Shown here: piece after piece, positions 7,736 through 16,223 of the stretch
Numbering within the stretch: position 1 is the first letter of the stretch
How the letters are laid out: every line of letters begins with the position of its first letter
DNA from: Saprospiraceae bacterium
GTDB taxonomy: Bacteria; Bacteroidota; Bacteroidia; Chitinophagales; Saprospiraceae
Direction of reading: 5' to 3'
Length of the DNA: 36,689 nucleotides
Assembly (NCBI GenBank): GCA_023301005.1
Contig: JALZVK010000395.1
Coordinates: 1 to 36,689, forward strand
The notes under the pieces: model-generated
Seen by the model: only the letters and a program-made list of their open reading frames with translations
What the model was told of the DNA's origin: nothing
Database searches by the model: none
Position numbers and translations under genes: made by a program

Positions 7736-8638
7736 ATGGCTTACCATGACCCAGTACTCAAGGATGAAAGCATTGAAGCTTTACTGATACAGCCAAGGGG
7801 CATCTATGTTGATGCTACCTTCGGCGGAGGAGGACATACAAGAGCTATACTTGAAAAATTAGATAGCGACAGTCAGATTTTTGGATTTGATCAGGATGAA
7901 GATGTGCTTCCAAATTTGCCTGACGATGAGCGATTCACTTTCGTTCATCATAATTTTAAGTATTTAAAAAGGTTTTTAAAACTACATGGTGTAACTGAAG
8001 TGGATGGAATATTAGGAGATTTAGGAGTTTCATCACATCAATTAGACAAAGCCGAAAGAGGTTTTTCATATAGGTTTGAAGCTGAATTGGATATGAGAAT
8101 GAATCAGCAAGATGAGTTAAGTGCTAAAGATATTTTGAATACTTACTCAGCTAGTGATTTGCAAAGAGTATTAAGTGAATATGGTGAAGTAAGAAATTCA
8201 AAAACTCTTGCCGAAGCTATAGTTAGAGAAAGGCAATTAAAAGCGATTCAAAGTACTGGCGATTTTTTGAGAATGGCAGAGCCTTATATAAGAGGTCAAA
8301 GAAATCGCTACCTATCACAAGTTTTCCAAGCATTGCGCATAGAAGTCAATGATGAAATGGGAGTTCTAAAAACTTTCCTTGAAGAATCTCTAGAGGTATT
8401 AAAACCAGGAGGAAGATTAGTCATCATTACTTATCATTCCATTGAAGATAGATTTGTGAAAAAATTCTTGAAAGCTGGAAACTTCGAAGGAGAACAACAA
8501 AAAGATTTTTACGGCAATATTTTTCGCCCATTTAAAATAATTACAAAGAAACCAATACTTCCCTCAAAGGAGGAAATTAAAAGAAATCCAAGAGCACGAA
8601 GTGCGAGCTTAAGAGTAGGGGAGAAAATTGATCAATAA
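7736..8638 (+). CDS. rsmH: 16S rRNA (cytosine(1402)-N(4))-methyltransferase RsmH
   Basis: RsmH (MraW) methylates N4 of C1402 in 16S rRNA at the ribosomal P site, using S-adenosylmethionine. The sequence begins with the family hallmark YHDPVLKDESIEAL, then the SAM-binding loop VDATFGGGGHTRAIL (about 25-39). The ILGDLGVSSHQLD motif lies near 93-105, ERGFSYRFEAELDMRM follows, and the late ITYHSIEDRFVKKF motif is near 234. The length of 300 aa is normal. Its TAA stop directly abuts the ATG of the next gene (TAAATG), so the two are very probably translationally coupled. Confidence 0.97.
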   Translation: MAYHDPVLKDESIEALLIQPRGIYVDATFGGGGHTRAILEKLDSDSQIFGFDQDEDVLPNLPDDERFTFVHHNFKYLKRFLKLHGVTEVDGILGDLGVSSHQLDKAERGFSYRFEAELDMRMNQQDELSAKDILNTYSASDLQRVLSEYGEVRNSKTLAEAIVRERQLKAIQSTGDFLRMAEPYIRGQRNRYLSQVFQALRIEVNDEMGVLKTFLEESLEVLKPGGRLVIITYHSIEDRFVKKFLKAGNFEGEQQKDFYGNIFRPFKIITKKPILPSKEEIKRNPRARSASLRVGEKIDQ

Positions 8639-8971
8639 ATGGCAAAAAAACCTAAAACATTTAAAGATTATCTGACACTTGATTTTAGTGCTGAAGCAAT
8701 ATTGAAAAATTTGCCTTTTGTCTTGTTCTTAGGATTTATCGGTTTGATATATATAATGAATGCCCATTACTCTGAAAAAAAACTGTGGCAGATACAGCAA
8801 TATAAAAAAGAGATAGAGAAGTTGGATTGGGAATACACATCAATAAAATCTGACTTGATGTATCAAACCAAACAATCAGAAGTGGCAAAAGCTGTAAAAG
8901 ATATAGGATTAAAAAATGGAAAGGGTTCTCATCCAAAACGGATAATAATTCCTAAACATAAAGAGGAGTGA
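8639..8971 (+). CDS. ftsL: FtsL-like cell division protein
   Basis: This 110-aa bitopic membrane protein has a short basic cytoplasmic tail, one membrane segment (about NLPFVLFLGFIGLIYIMNA, residues 24-42) and a periplasmic coiled coil (KLWQIQQYKKEIEKLDWEY and onward). Size, topology and place between rsmH and ftsI match FtsL, the divisome protein that, with FtsB and FtsQ, activates FtsW-FtsI. FtsL is poorly conserved, so the call rests on architecture and synteny together; the sequence resembles the Bacteroidota FtsL-like family. It starts directly after the rsmH stop codon. Confidence 0.85.
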   Translation: MAKKPKTFKDYLTLDFSAEAILKNLPFVLFLGFIGLIYIMNAHYSEKKLWQIQQYKKEIEKLDWEYTSIKSDLMYQTKQSEVAKAVKDIGLKNGKGSHPKRIIIPKHKEE

Positions 8972-8974
8972 GAA

Positions 8975-9047
8975 GTTGATTGAGTTCGAAATTTCTTTTT
9001 TTAAAATAACAATCAACCCTCATACTTAAAGAAATCTCAATACTCAA
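8975..9047 (+). promoter_or_regulatory. Leader hairpins before ftsI with competing pairings
   Basis: GTTGATTG (8975-8982) pairs perfectly with CAATCAAC (9010-9017). An overlapping alternative pairs TTGAGTTCGAAATTTCTTT (from 8980) with AAAGAAATCTCAATACTCAA, which ends 3 nt before the ftsI ATG. The two folds share bases and cannot fully coexist. Confidence 0.4.
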
Positions 9048-9050
9048 AAA

Positions 9051-11174
9051 ATGAGTCAAAACAAAAATGAAGTTTTATACCGTGTGTACATTGTGTTGGG
9101 GTTGCTGATGGTATTTGCAGGTTTCATTTTTTATTATGCTATAAAAATAAGTGTGCTTGAAGGTGATTTTTGGAGAAAGGAAGGAGAGCAGAAAGTTAAG
9201 TTATACACCGTAAAAGCAAGTAGAGGAAATATAATGACAGAAGATGGCGCATTGTTGGCCTCTTCGCTTCCGTTCTTTGACATATATTTTGATACAAAAA
9301 CTCCTTCTCAAGAGTTGTTCGACCAGAATGTGGGTTCATTAGCTTTAGGGTTAATGCCATATTTAGGGGACGAATATGATTTTACAGAAGGAGGTTTAGA
9401 GCAATTTTTAAAAGATGCACGAGACAGTAGCCGCCAATATTTATTAATTAAAAAAGGCGCGTCTTACTTAGAGTGTGAAAAAATTAAAAAGCTACCCATA
9501 TTCAGAAAAGGACAATATGGAGGAGGTTTTATTGCGGAGGAAAATTTTCGTCGCAAAAGACCATACGGAATGTTGGCTCGAAGAACTTTGGGTTATGTAA
9601 GAGACAATGGAAAGAAAGTTGGACTCGAAGGATTTTTTGATAAAACACTTGGAGGTTCAGATGGTAAGCGACTTAAAGTTTATAAAGCTGCTTCCAAAAT
9701 TTTAGTTCCAGTCAACGATTTCAATGAAATCGAACCTGAGAGTGGACAAGACATTGTTACTACAATTGATGTCAATATCCAAGATGTAGTTCACAAAGCA
9801 TTATTGCGAGGACTCGAACATCACAATGCTCAAAATGGTACAGCTATAGTCATGGAAGTCAAAACTGGCAAAATCAAGGCCATCTCAAATATCGGTAAAA
9901 TGACTAACGGCTGGTATGAAGATTATAACTATGCTGTAGGTGCTGCGGTAGAACCTGGTTCTACATTTAAGTTAGCTGCAATGATGGCATTATTAGAAGA
10001 TGGTTTTATCGACTTGGATGATACAATTGATTTAGAACAAGGTGCTCATACTTTCTATGAAGAAGAAATGTTAGATGCTTCTTACCATCAATTGGATTCA
10101 ACAACTATTCGAAAAGCATTTGAAATATCATCAAATGTAGGTATAGCCAAATTGGCTCAAAAGTATTACGGAGATACAAAAGAAGAAAAAAGATTTATAG
10201 AACATTTTAGAAATTTCAGATTACATCAACCTATTAATATAGAAATAGATGGTGAAGATCCACCAACTGTAAAAGACCCTGAAAGAAAAAGAGAAGAAGA
10301 TTGGAGTGGTATCACAATCCCTTGGATGTCAATAGGTTATGAGGTGGAATTGACACCTATGCAATTGCTTTCATTTTATAATGCAGTTGCGAATGATGGG
10401 AAAATGATGAAACCTTATTTAGTAACTCAAGTCCAACATTTTGGAGAGGTGCTAAAAACATTTAAACCAATTGTTGTTAAAAATCAAATTGCAAAAAAAG
10501 AAACTATTCGAGATGTAAAGTCATTGTTAGAAGGAGTAGTGGAACAAGGAACAGCAAAGAAATTAAAATCAAATCAATACAAATTTGCAGGGAAGACAGG
10601 AACAGCACAAATTAATTATTACAAATTTGACAGAAAAGAAGACATCAAATATCGAGCTTCTTTTGTAGGATACTTTCCTGCTGATGATCCTGTTTATTCT
10701 TGCATTGTTGTTGTCACAGAACCAAGGCAAAATGGTCGATATGGTTCGGAGGTCGCAGGACCTATTTTTAGAGAAATAGCGGATAAATGTTTTATCCAAC
10801 AAAAAGAATTATTTCCTAAAGAAAACCTAATAGCAAAAAAATATTCAGATAGAGATAAAATGCCGCAGTTAGATGTGGGTTACAAAAAAGATGTAACCAA
10901 GGTGTTAGAAAAATTAAATTTTCCACATACCGACAGCGGTGTAAAAAATTGGGCAGTACTAACTGCTAACACAGATACGCTACATATTGCACCTCGATAT
11001 ATTAGTCGAGATTTAGTACCGAATGTAGTTGGAATGGGATTAAGAGATGCACTTTATATTTTAGAAAATTTAGGATTGAAAGTGACATTTGAAGGGACAG
11101 GAAAAATCGTAAAGCAATCTATCAAAGTAGGAACAAAGATAAGAGGACAGAATATTAGATTGACTTTAAGGTAA
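9051..11174 (+). CDS. ftsI: Septal peptidoglycan transpeptidase FtsI (PBP3-type) with PASTA domain
   Basis: This class B penicillin-binding protein crosslinks septal peptidoglycan together with FtsW. It has one N-terminal membrane anchor (VYIVLGLLMVFAGFIFYYAI), a dimerisation domain beginning around VKASRGNIMTEDG, and a transpeptidase domain with all three active-site motifs: Ser304-T-F-K307, Ser360-S-N362 and Lys515-T-G517 (FAGKTGTAQ). The C-terminal VPNVVGMGLRDALYILENLG segment (about 645-707) is a single PASTA domain, usual in Bacteroidota FtsI. The 707-aa length fits. It lies between ftsL and murE as in most dcw clusters. The upstream leader can form alternative hairpins. Confidence 0.95.
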   Translation: MSQNKNEVLYRVYIVLGLLMVFAGFIFYYAIKISVLEGDFWRKEGEQKVKLYTVKASRGNIMTEDGALLASSLPFFDIYFDTKTPSQELFDQNVGSLALGLMPYLGDEYDFTEGGLEQFLKDARDSSRQYLLIKKGASYLECEKIKKLPIFRKGQYGGGFIAEENFRRKRPYGMLARRTLGYVRDNGKKVGLEGFFDKTLGGSDGKRLKVYKAASKILVPVNDFNEIEPESGQDIVTTIDVNIQDVVHKALLRGLEHHNAQNGTAIVMEVKTGKIKAISNIGKMTNGWYEDYNYAVGAAVEPGSTFKLAAMMALLEDGFIDLDDTIDLEQGAHTFYEEEMLDASYHQLDSTTIRKAFEISSNVGIAKLAQKYYGDTKEEKRFIEHFRNFRLHQPINIEIDGEDPPTVKDPERKREEDWSGITIPWMSIGYEVELTPMQLLSFYNAVANDGKMMKPYLVTQVQHFGEVLKTFKPIVVKNQIAKKETIRDVKSLLEGVVEQGTAKKLKSNQYKFAGKTGTAQINYYKFDRKEDIKYRASFVGYFPADDPVYSCIVVVTEPRQNGRYGSEVAGPIFREIADKCFIQQKELFPKENLIAKKYSDRDKMPQLDVGYKKDVTKVLEKLNFPHTDSGVKNWAVLTANTDTLHIAPRYISRDLVPNVVGMGLRDALYILENLGLKVTFEGTGKIVKQSIKVGTKIRGQNIRLTLR

Positions 11175-11528
11175 GATTAGTGAAAGAACTAATCTATCAA
11201 AAATAAATTTTTTCGATTGGATTTAAAATAGAAGTTAGAAGGCTAAACGATAGCTTCCATTTTATTTAAACGCCAATCTTAAACATACTTTTTTTTAGAC
11301 GACTGTACGAGAAAGAGAAACTTCTCACACTATCGAAACACTACATAAATTACACAAATGTTTTAGTCTGTTTTTTATTAAAAAAAACTAAGACAAAAAC
11401 ACAAACCTATTTTATGATAAATTTTTTGGTCATTGAAAAATTAGTTTTATAGCGACCGCAAGGAGAAATAAAATTCTTTTTTCATTGACTTAAAACAAAA
11501 AAATAATCATAAAGTTTAAAAGAAACTA
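11175..11528 (+). other. Intergenic region between ftsI and murE
   Basis: The 354 bp hold no gene. A bulged hairpin lies at 11215-11278 (GATTGG/CCAATC at the base, an AAAAT-GAAG arm, GCTA/TAGC near the tip), followed a few bases later by TTTTTTTT, so partial termination after ftsI is possible. Copy A of the structured leader element follows at 11412-11512. Confidence 0.5.
11412..11512 (+). repeat. Structured leader element, copy A (before murE)
   Basis: Outer stem TTATGATAAATTTTTT/AAAAAAATAATCATAA, then GGTCA, an inner AT-rich stem, the loop AGCGACCGCAAGGAG, and the return strand with TGACTTAAAAC. It ends 16 nt before the murE start codon. It shares its loop core and the GACTTAAAAC bulge with copies B and C, while the stems differ. 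Confidence 0.7.
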
Positions 11529-12989
11529 TTGCAAGCTCTGAAGCACATATTACAAAATGTAACAGTAGACGAGTTGATTGGAGAATCAAATTTAAATATC
11601 AAAAATATCACGTTTGATTCTCGTCAGGTAAATGCAGAGAGCATTTTTGTTGCGATTCGAGGAACGCAGACTGACGGTCACAAGTTTATTGAAAATGCGC
11701 TTCAGGGCGATGCAATGGTTATCGTTTGTGAGGATTTACCTCAAGAGTTACACAACGGTGTAACTTATATCAAAGTACCAGATAGCTCAGAAGCTTTAGG
11801 AATTATGGCTTCTAATTTTTACGAGCATCCTTCTGGACAATTGAAATTAATTGGAATTACAGGTACCAATGGAAAAACAACTACTGTCACCCTTTTACAT
11901 GATTTATTTTCAAAAATGGGTTTTAAAGTAGGATTGCTTTCCACCGTCGAAAACAAAATTGGTAACAAAGTAATTGCATCTACACACACGACACCTGATG
12001 CAGTTTCAATGAATGAATTGATAGCTGATATGGTGGAAGCAGGATGTGATTATGCATTTATGGAAGTGAGTTCTCATGCGATAGACCAGAGAAGAATTGC
12101 AGGGTTGAAATTTGCAGGAGGTGTTTTTACTAATATCACTCACGACCATTTGGACTACCACAAAACATTCAAAGAATATTTGAATGTGAAAAAAAGATTT
12201 TTTGACGAACTACCTAACAATGCTTTTGCATTGACAAATATTGACGACAGAAATGGAATGGTTATGGTTCAAAATACCAAAGCCAAAATCCAAAAATATA
12301 GCCTGCGAAAGAAAGCAGACTTTAAAGTCAAAATAGTGGAAAATAGTCTTTCGGGACTCCACCTTGAAATAAATGGAAATGAATTTTTCGGACGACTCAT
12401 TGGCGAATTCAATGCTTACAATTTGTTGAGTGCTTACGGAACAGCAATTTTATTAGAGCAAGATGAATTGGAAACGCTAACGATTTTAAGTCAATTAAAA
12501 TCAGCAGAAGGTCGCTTCGATTATGTAATAAATAATAATACAGGTGTAATCGGAATCGTAGATTACGCACATACACCTGATGCTTTGGAAAAAGTCCTAA
12601 GCACTATTGACAAATTAAAAACAGGTAACGAACAAATCATTACCGTTGTTGGTTGCGGAGGAGATAGAGATAAAGGAAAACGTCCTTTGATGTCAAAAAC
12701 TGCATGTGCTTATAGCACAAAAGTTATCATCACATCTGACAATCCTAGAACTGAAGACGCTGATCAAATCATAGAAGATATGATGAAAGGCGTTCCGATT
12801 TATGCAACTAACAAAGTACTTACAATTTCTGATCGTAAGACTGCTATCAAGACAGCAAGTATGTTGGCTCAAAATGGAGACATCATTTTAGTAGCAGGGA
12901 AAGGTCATGAAAAGTATCAAGATATAGGAGGTGTCAAGCATCCATTCGATGATAAGCAAGTACTCAAGGATTGTTTGGACATTACTTAA
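11529..12989 (+). CDS. murE: UDP-N-acetylmuramoyl-tripeptide synthetase MurE (meso-diaminopimelate type)
   Basis: MurE adds the third amino acid to UDP-MurNAc-L-Ala-D-Glu in the cytoplasm, using ATP. The 486-aa protein has the three Mur ligase domains: the N-terminal substrate domain with FDSRQV and FVAIRG, the central ATPase with P-loop GITGTNGKTTT (Lys116) and THDHLDYH, and the C-terminal domain with DNPRTEDAD (Asp404-Arg407). DNPR is the meso-diaminopimelate recognition motif, so the wall is predicted to contain meso-DAP, as expected for this phylum. The start is a TTG: LQALKHILQNV aligns with the usual MurE N-terminus and no upstream ATG fits. Structured element A lies just upstream. Confidence 0.96.
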   Translation: MQALKHILQNVTVDELIGESNLNIKNITFDSRQVNAESIFVAIRGTQTDGHKFIENALQGDAMVIVCEDLPQELHNGVTYIKVPDSSEALGIMASNFYEHPSGQLKLIGITGTNGKTTTVTLLHDLFSKMGFKVGLLSTVENKIGNKVIASTHTTPDAVSMNELIADMVEAGCDYAFMEVSSHAIDQRRIAGLKFAGGVFTNITHDHLDYHKTFKEYLNVKKRFFDELPNNAFALTNIDDRNGMVMVQNTKAKIQKYSLRKKADFKVKIVENSLSGLHLEINGNEFFGRLIGEFNAYNLLSAYGTAILLEQDELETLTILSQLKSAEGRFDYVINNNTGVIGIVDYAHTPDALEKVLSTIDKLKTGNEQIITVVGCGGDRDKGKRPLMSKTACAYSTKVIITSDNPRTEDADQIIEDMMKGVPIYATNKVLTISDRKTAIKTASMLAQNGDIILVAGKGHEKYQDIGGVKHPFDDKQVLKDCLDIT

Positions 12990-13290
12990 AATTAGTGGTG
13001 AATATTGAATGTTTACATTCATAACTCATCGCTCAAAAAGTATTATCATTCTCAGATTCACTTTGGAAGATAGTTGCGATGGTAGATTTATCTATTGTTG
13101 CAACTATCCTTTTTTCTTAAAATGAAAATGAGATTTATATATAAAAAAAGAAAAACACAGTGCTTTGAAAGTTAGGAAAAAGTTTTCATCGCATTTAAAC
13201 GAATCAAAAGAAAATATTAAACATAACAGGTTTCAAAAAAAACAAAAGAACAGCAGGAAAAACGAAGTGAAGCCACAATTTTATTAACCA
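12990..13290 (+). other. Intergenic region between murE and mraY
   Basis: The 301 bp contain a terminator (13069-13116), then an A-rich leader of about 170 nt. Positions 13128-13160 resemble a stretch in the mraY-murD gap. No gene is visible. A promoter for mraY must lie here if the terminator is efficient, but I cannot identify a TAnnTTTG box with confidence. Confidence 0.5.
13069..13116 (+). terminator. Terminator hairpin after murE
   Basis: GATAGTTGC (13069-13077) pairs perfectly with GCAACTATC (13100-13108); an inner GTAGAT-TT-ATCTAT extends the stem, and CTTTTTTC follows. Confidence 0.75.
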
Positions 13291-14541
13291 ATGCTTTATC
13301 ACTTACTTGAGTTCTTGGGAGAACACTACGAATTTATCGGTGACGACTTGTACCAATTCATATCCTTTCGTGCAGGTGTTGCCATGATCCTATCTCTTGT
13401 AATATCATTGTTATTCGGTGGACGAATAATCAAATTCCTTAAAGCATTACAAATTGGTGAAACTGTTAGAGACCTCGGTCTTGCAGGACAAAAAGAAAAA
13501 GAAGGAACACCTACTATGGGTGGAGTCATAATTATAATGGCGATTCTTATTCCTTTTTTGTTGATGGCTGACTTAACGAATATGTACTCGTTGGTGATGA
13601 TACTCGTGACGATTTGGATGGGAATAATTGGATTTACGGATGACTACATCAAAGTATTTAAAAAAGATAAAAAAGGATTAGCGGGCAAATTCAAAGTATT
13701 AGGACAAGTGGTGTTAGGATTGATAGTGGGAGTTGTAATGTTCAATAGTCAAGATATAAAAGTAAGAATCGATAAAGATGTAGCACAAGAATACGGTTAT
13801 GAGTTAACCACTATTCAATCTGCAAAAATCGATTCAACAAAAGTTGAAATCAAAGCGGCATTAACGAATGTCCCTTTTTTAAAGAAATCAGAATTAGACT
13901 ATGCTTCTTTCCTAACTCCATTTATTAGCGAAGTAGAAAAAAGACAAAAGTGGGCATGGATAATTTTTATTCCTATTGCAATATTTTTTGTAACGGGAAT
14001 ATCCAACGGAGCCAATTTGACAGATGGAATAGATGGATTAGCAACAGGAGTTTCTGCAATCATAGGAGCGACATTAGGCATACTAGCTTATGTTTCTAGT
14101 AATGCACTTACGGCTGAATATCTCCATATAATGCATCTGCCAGGAGCGCAAGAATTGGTAACTTTTTGTGCTTGTTTCTTAGGAGCATGTATTGGATTCT
14201 TTTGGTACAATTCTTTTCCAGCTCAAATATTTATGGGCGATACAGGAAGTTTGACCATAGGAGGAATTATCGCAGCGATAGCATTATTAATTCGAACAGA
14301 ATTTTTGATTCCAATATTATGTGGAGTTTTTGTAGCGGAAAATTTATCAGTAATGATTCAAGTTTCTTATTTCAAATACACTAGAAAGAAATATGGAGAA
14401 GGGCGGCGAATTTTTAAAATGTCACCCTTGCATCATCACTATCAAAAATTGGGAATGCACGAATCGAAGATTGTTTCTCGATTTTTAATTGTAGGAATTT
14501 TCTTAGCAGCACTGACGATTATTACTTTAAAAATCAGATAA
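13291..14541 (+). CDS. mraY: Phospho-N-acetylmuramoyl-pentapeptide-transferase MraY
   Basis: MraY transfers phospho-MurNAc-pentapeptide from UDP to undecaprenyl phosphate, making lipid I, the first membrane step of peptidoglycan synthesis. The 416-aa protein has about ten membrane segments. Family motifs visible are KEGTPTMGGVII, IGFTDDYIKV (the Asp pair), NGANLTDGIDGLATG, and near the end FMGDTGSLTIGG and KMSPLHHHYQKLG, the MraY-specific histidine motif. It is longer than the E. coli enzyme (360 aa) because of a loop of about 60 residues around 155-220, typical of Bacteroidota MraY. A terminator separates it from murE. Confidence 0.97.
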   Translation: MLYHLLEFLGEHYEFIGDDLYQFISFRAGVAMILSLVISLLFGGRIIKFLKALQIGETVRDLGLAGQKEKEGTPTMGGVIIIMAILIPFLLMADLTNMYSLVMILVTIWMGIIGFTDDYIKVFKKDKKGLAGKFKVLGQVVLGLIVGVVMFNSQDIKVRIDKDVAQEYGYELTTIQSAKIDSTKVEIKAALTNVPFLKKSELDYASFLTPFISEVEKRQKWAWIIFIPIAIFFVTGISNGANLTDGIDGLATGVSAIIGATLGILAYVSSNALTAEYLHIMHLPGAQELVTFCACFLGACIGFFWYNSFPAQIFMGDTGSLTIGGIIAAIALLIRTEFLIPILCGVFVAENLSVMIQVSYFKYTRKKYGEGRRIFKMSPLHHHYQKLGMHESKIVSRFLIVGIFLAALTIITLKIR

Positions 14542-14720
14542 AACCTGATTGATTATAAGTGTTTATTCAAGAATCTTTTTCATGAGATTTTATATATAAA
14601 ACGAAAAACCACAGAGATAGAGATAACAGATATACTACTACTGTACTCGGTCTCAATAAATTAAGAAAAGTATCTGGAGTTTTCATCTCTTGGTTTTTCT
14701 AATTTTAAAAAAAAGAAATC
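14542..14720 (+). promoter_or_regulatory. Leader hairpin before murD
   Basis: GAAAAACC (14603-14610) plus AGAGAT (14613-14618) pair with ATCTCT (14685-14690) plus GGTTTTTC (14692-14699). Inside, CAGATA (14627-14632) pairs with TATCTG (14671-14676). The structure ends about 20 nt before the murD ATG, a position like that of elements A-C, but its loop is different. Confidence 0.45.
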
Positions 14721-16034
14721 ATGAAACTAGTAATATTAGGAGCTGGTGAAAGTGGAGTAGGAGCAGCATTGTTAGCTCAACAAAAAGGATTCGAAGTTTG
14801 GGTATCTGACAAAGGAGCGATACATCCAAATTTCAAAAAAGAATTAGAAGAAAACAAAATTCCATACGAGGAATTACAACATACTAAAGAGAAAATATTT
14901 GATGCAACGCAAGTGATTAAGAGTCCAGGGATTCCTGACAAAGTTCCTTTAATCAAAGAATTAAAAGAACGAGGTATTCCAGTAATATCAGAAATAGAAT
15001 TTGCATCAAAATACACCGACGCTACCATTATAGCAATTACTGGTAGCAATGGCAAAACGACCACCACCAAACTAACTTATCATCTGTTACACACAGCAGG
15101 TTATGATGTTGCAGTAGGAGGAAATATTGGGACAAGTTTTGCGAGGTTATTATCAGGAGGGAATCATGCCTACTATGTGTTAGAGCTTAGTAGTTTTCAA
15201 TTAGATGGTATCCGTGATTTTCGACCGAATGTGAGTGTGTTGTTAAATATTACTCCTGATCATTTGGACCGATATGAATATAAAATGGAGCATTACATTG
15301 CCTCCAAATTTCAAATCATCCAAAATCAAAAAGGTAATGACCTTTTTATTTACAATGGGTTGGACAAAAATATAACAACCTATTTACAGGACAGACAACT
15401 GACTATTAAAGAGACAATCGTTAAAGAAATTTTTCATTCGAAAAACAAATTAACAGTAGGAGTCTCAGAATTCGATACTACTTCATGCAGCCTAAAGGGG
15501 ATGCATAACATGTTCAATGCCTCTTGTGCAATTCACGCTGCGAAAGCAGTTGGCATGGACGATACTTTTATACAGCAGGGGTTAAATACTTTTATCAATG
15601 CCCCACATCGGTTGGAACACGTTGCTGAAATTGATGGTGTAGAATTTATCAATGACAGCAAAGCTACTAATGTTGACTCAGTTTATTACGCCCTCAAAGC
15701 GATGGATAAACCAGTCATCTGGGTGGCTGGCGGAACAGACAAAGGAAATGATTATAACGCTATCGAAAGTTTAGTGTTAGAAAAAGTAAAAGCCATCATT
15801 TGTTTAGGAGTGGACAACACTCCAATCATTGAAGCTTTTATTGGAAAAATTGAAATCATTGAAGAAACACAAAGTTGTAAGGATGCGATTAACGTTTCCC
15901 AACAATATGCACACGCGGGAGATGTAGTACTACTTTCACCCGCTTGCGCGAGTTTCGATTTGTTTAAAAATTATATAGACAGAGGCGATCAATTTAAAGC
16001 TGCTGTACTTGAAATAAAAAAAGAAGAGAGATAA
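14721..16034 (+). CDS. murD: UDP-N-acetylmuramoylalanine--D-glutamate ligase MurD
   Basis: MurD adds D-glutamate to UDP-MurNAc-L-alanine in an ATP-dependent cytoplasmic reaction. Evidence: the N-terminal Rossmann-like ILGAGESGVGAALLAQ, the SPGIPDKVP signature of domain 1, the P-loop AITGSNGKTTTTKL (Lys112), VLELSSFQLDGI, LNITPDHLDRY, APHRLEHVAEI with NDSKATN, and the C-terminal LLSPACASFDLFKNYIDRGDQF. All are MurD hallmarks. At 437 aa it is of normal length. The ATG at 14721 gives the expected N-terminus MKLVILGAGESG. Confidence 0.97.
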   Translation: MKLVILGAGESGVGAALLAQQKGFEVWVSDKGAIHPNFKKELEENKIPYEELQHTKEKIFDATQVIKSPGIPDKVPLIKELKERGIPVISEIEFASKYTDATIIAITGSNGKTTTTKLTYHLLHTAGYDVAVGGNIGTSFARLLSGGNHAYYVLELSSFQLDGIRDFRPNVSVLLNITPDHLDRYEYKMEHYIASKFQIIQNQKGNDLFIYNGLDKNITTYLQDRQLTIKETIVKEIFHSKNKLTVGVSEFDTTSCSLKGMHNMFNASCAIHAAKAVGMDDTFIQQGLNTFINAPHRLEHVAEIDGVEFINDSKATNVDSVYYALKAMDKPVIWVAGGTDKGNDYNAIESLVLEKVKAIICLGVDNTPIIEAFIGKIEIIEETQSCKDAINVSQQYAHAGDVVLLSPACASFDLFKNYIDRGDQFKAAVLEIKKEER

Positions 16035-16103
16035 GATAAGAGAGAGTAGAGATGTTTTTTTCAAAACACTCTAATCTTGAATTATCACTCATTGCCAAAA
16101 ATC

Positions 16104-16211
16104 TTTTTTTAGAAAAAAAATCATGGTCAAGCTAAAGTTGAAAACATAAGCGACCGTAGGAAGTGTTGGTTTCAATTTTAGCTAGACTTAAAACATGAAT
16201 TTTCTAAAAAA
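16104..16211 (+). repeat. Structured leader element, copy B (before ftsW)
   Basis: Outer stem TTTTTTTAGAAAA...TCATG with CATGAATTTTCTAAAAAA; then GGTCA, inner stem AGCTAAAGTTGAAA with TTTCAATTTTAGCT, apical loop AAGCGACCGTAGGAAGTG, and return strand AGACTTAAAAC. It ends 12 nt before the ftsW ATG. The loop differs from copy C by one base. Confidence 0.75.
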
Positions 16212-16223
16212 TAAATAATAAGT

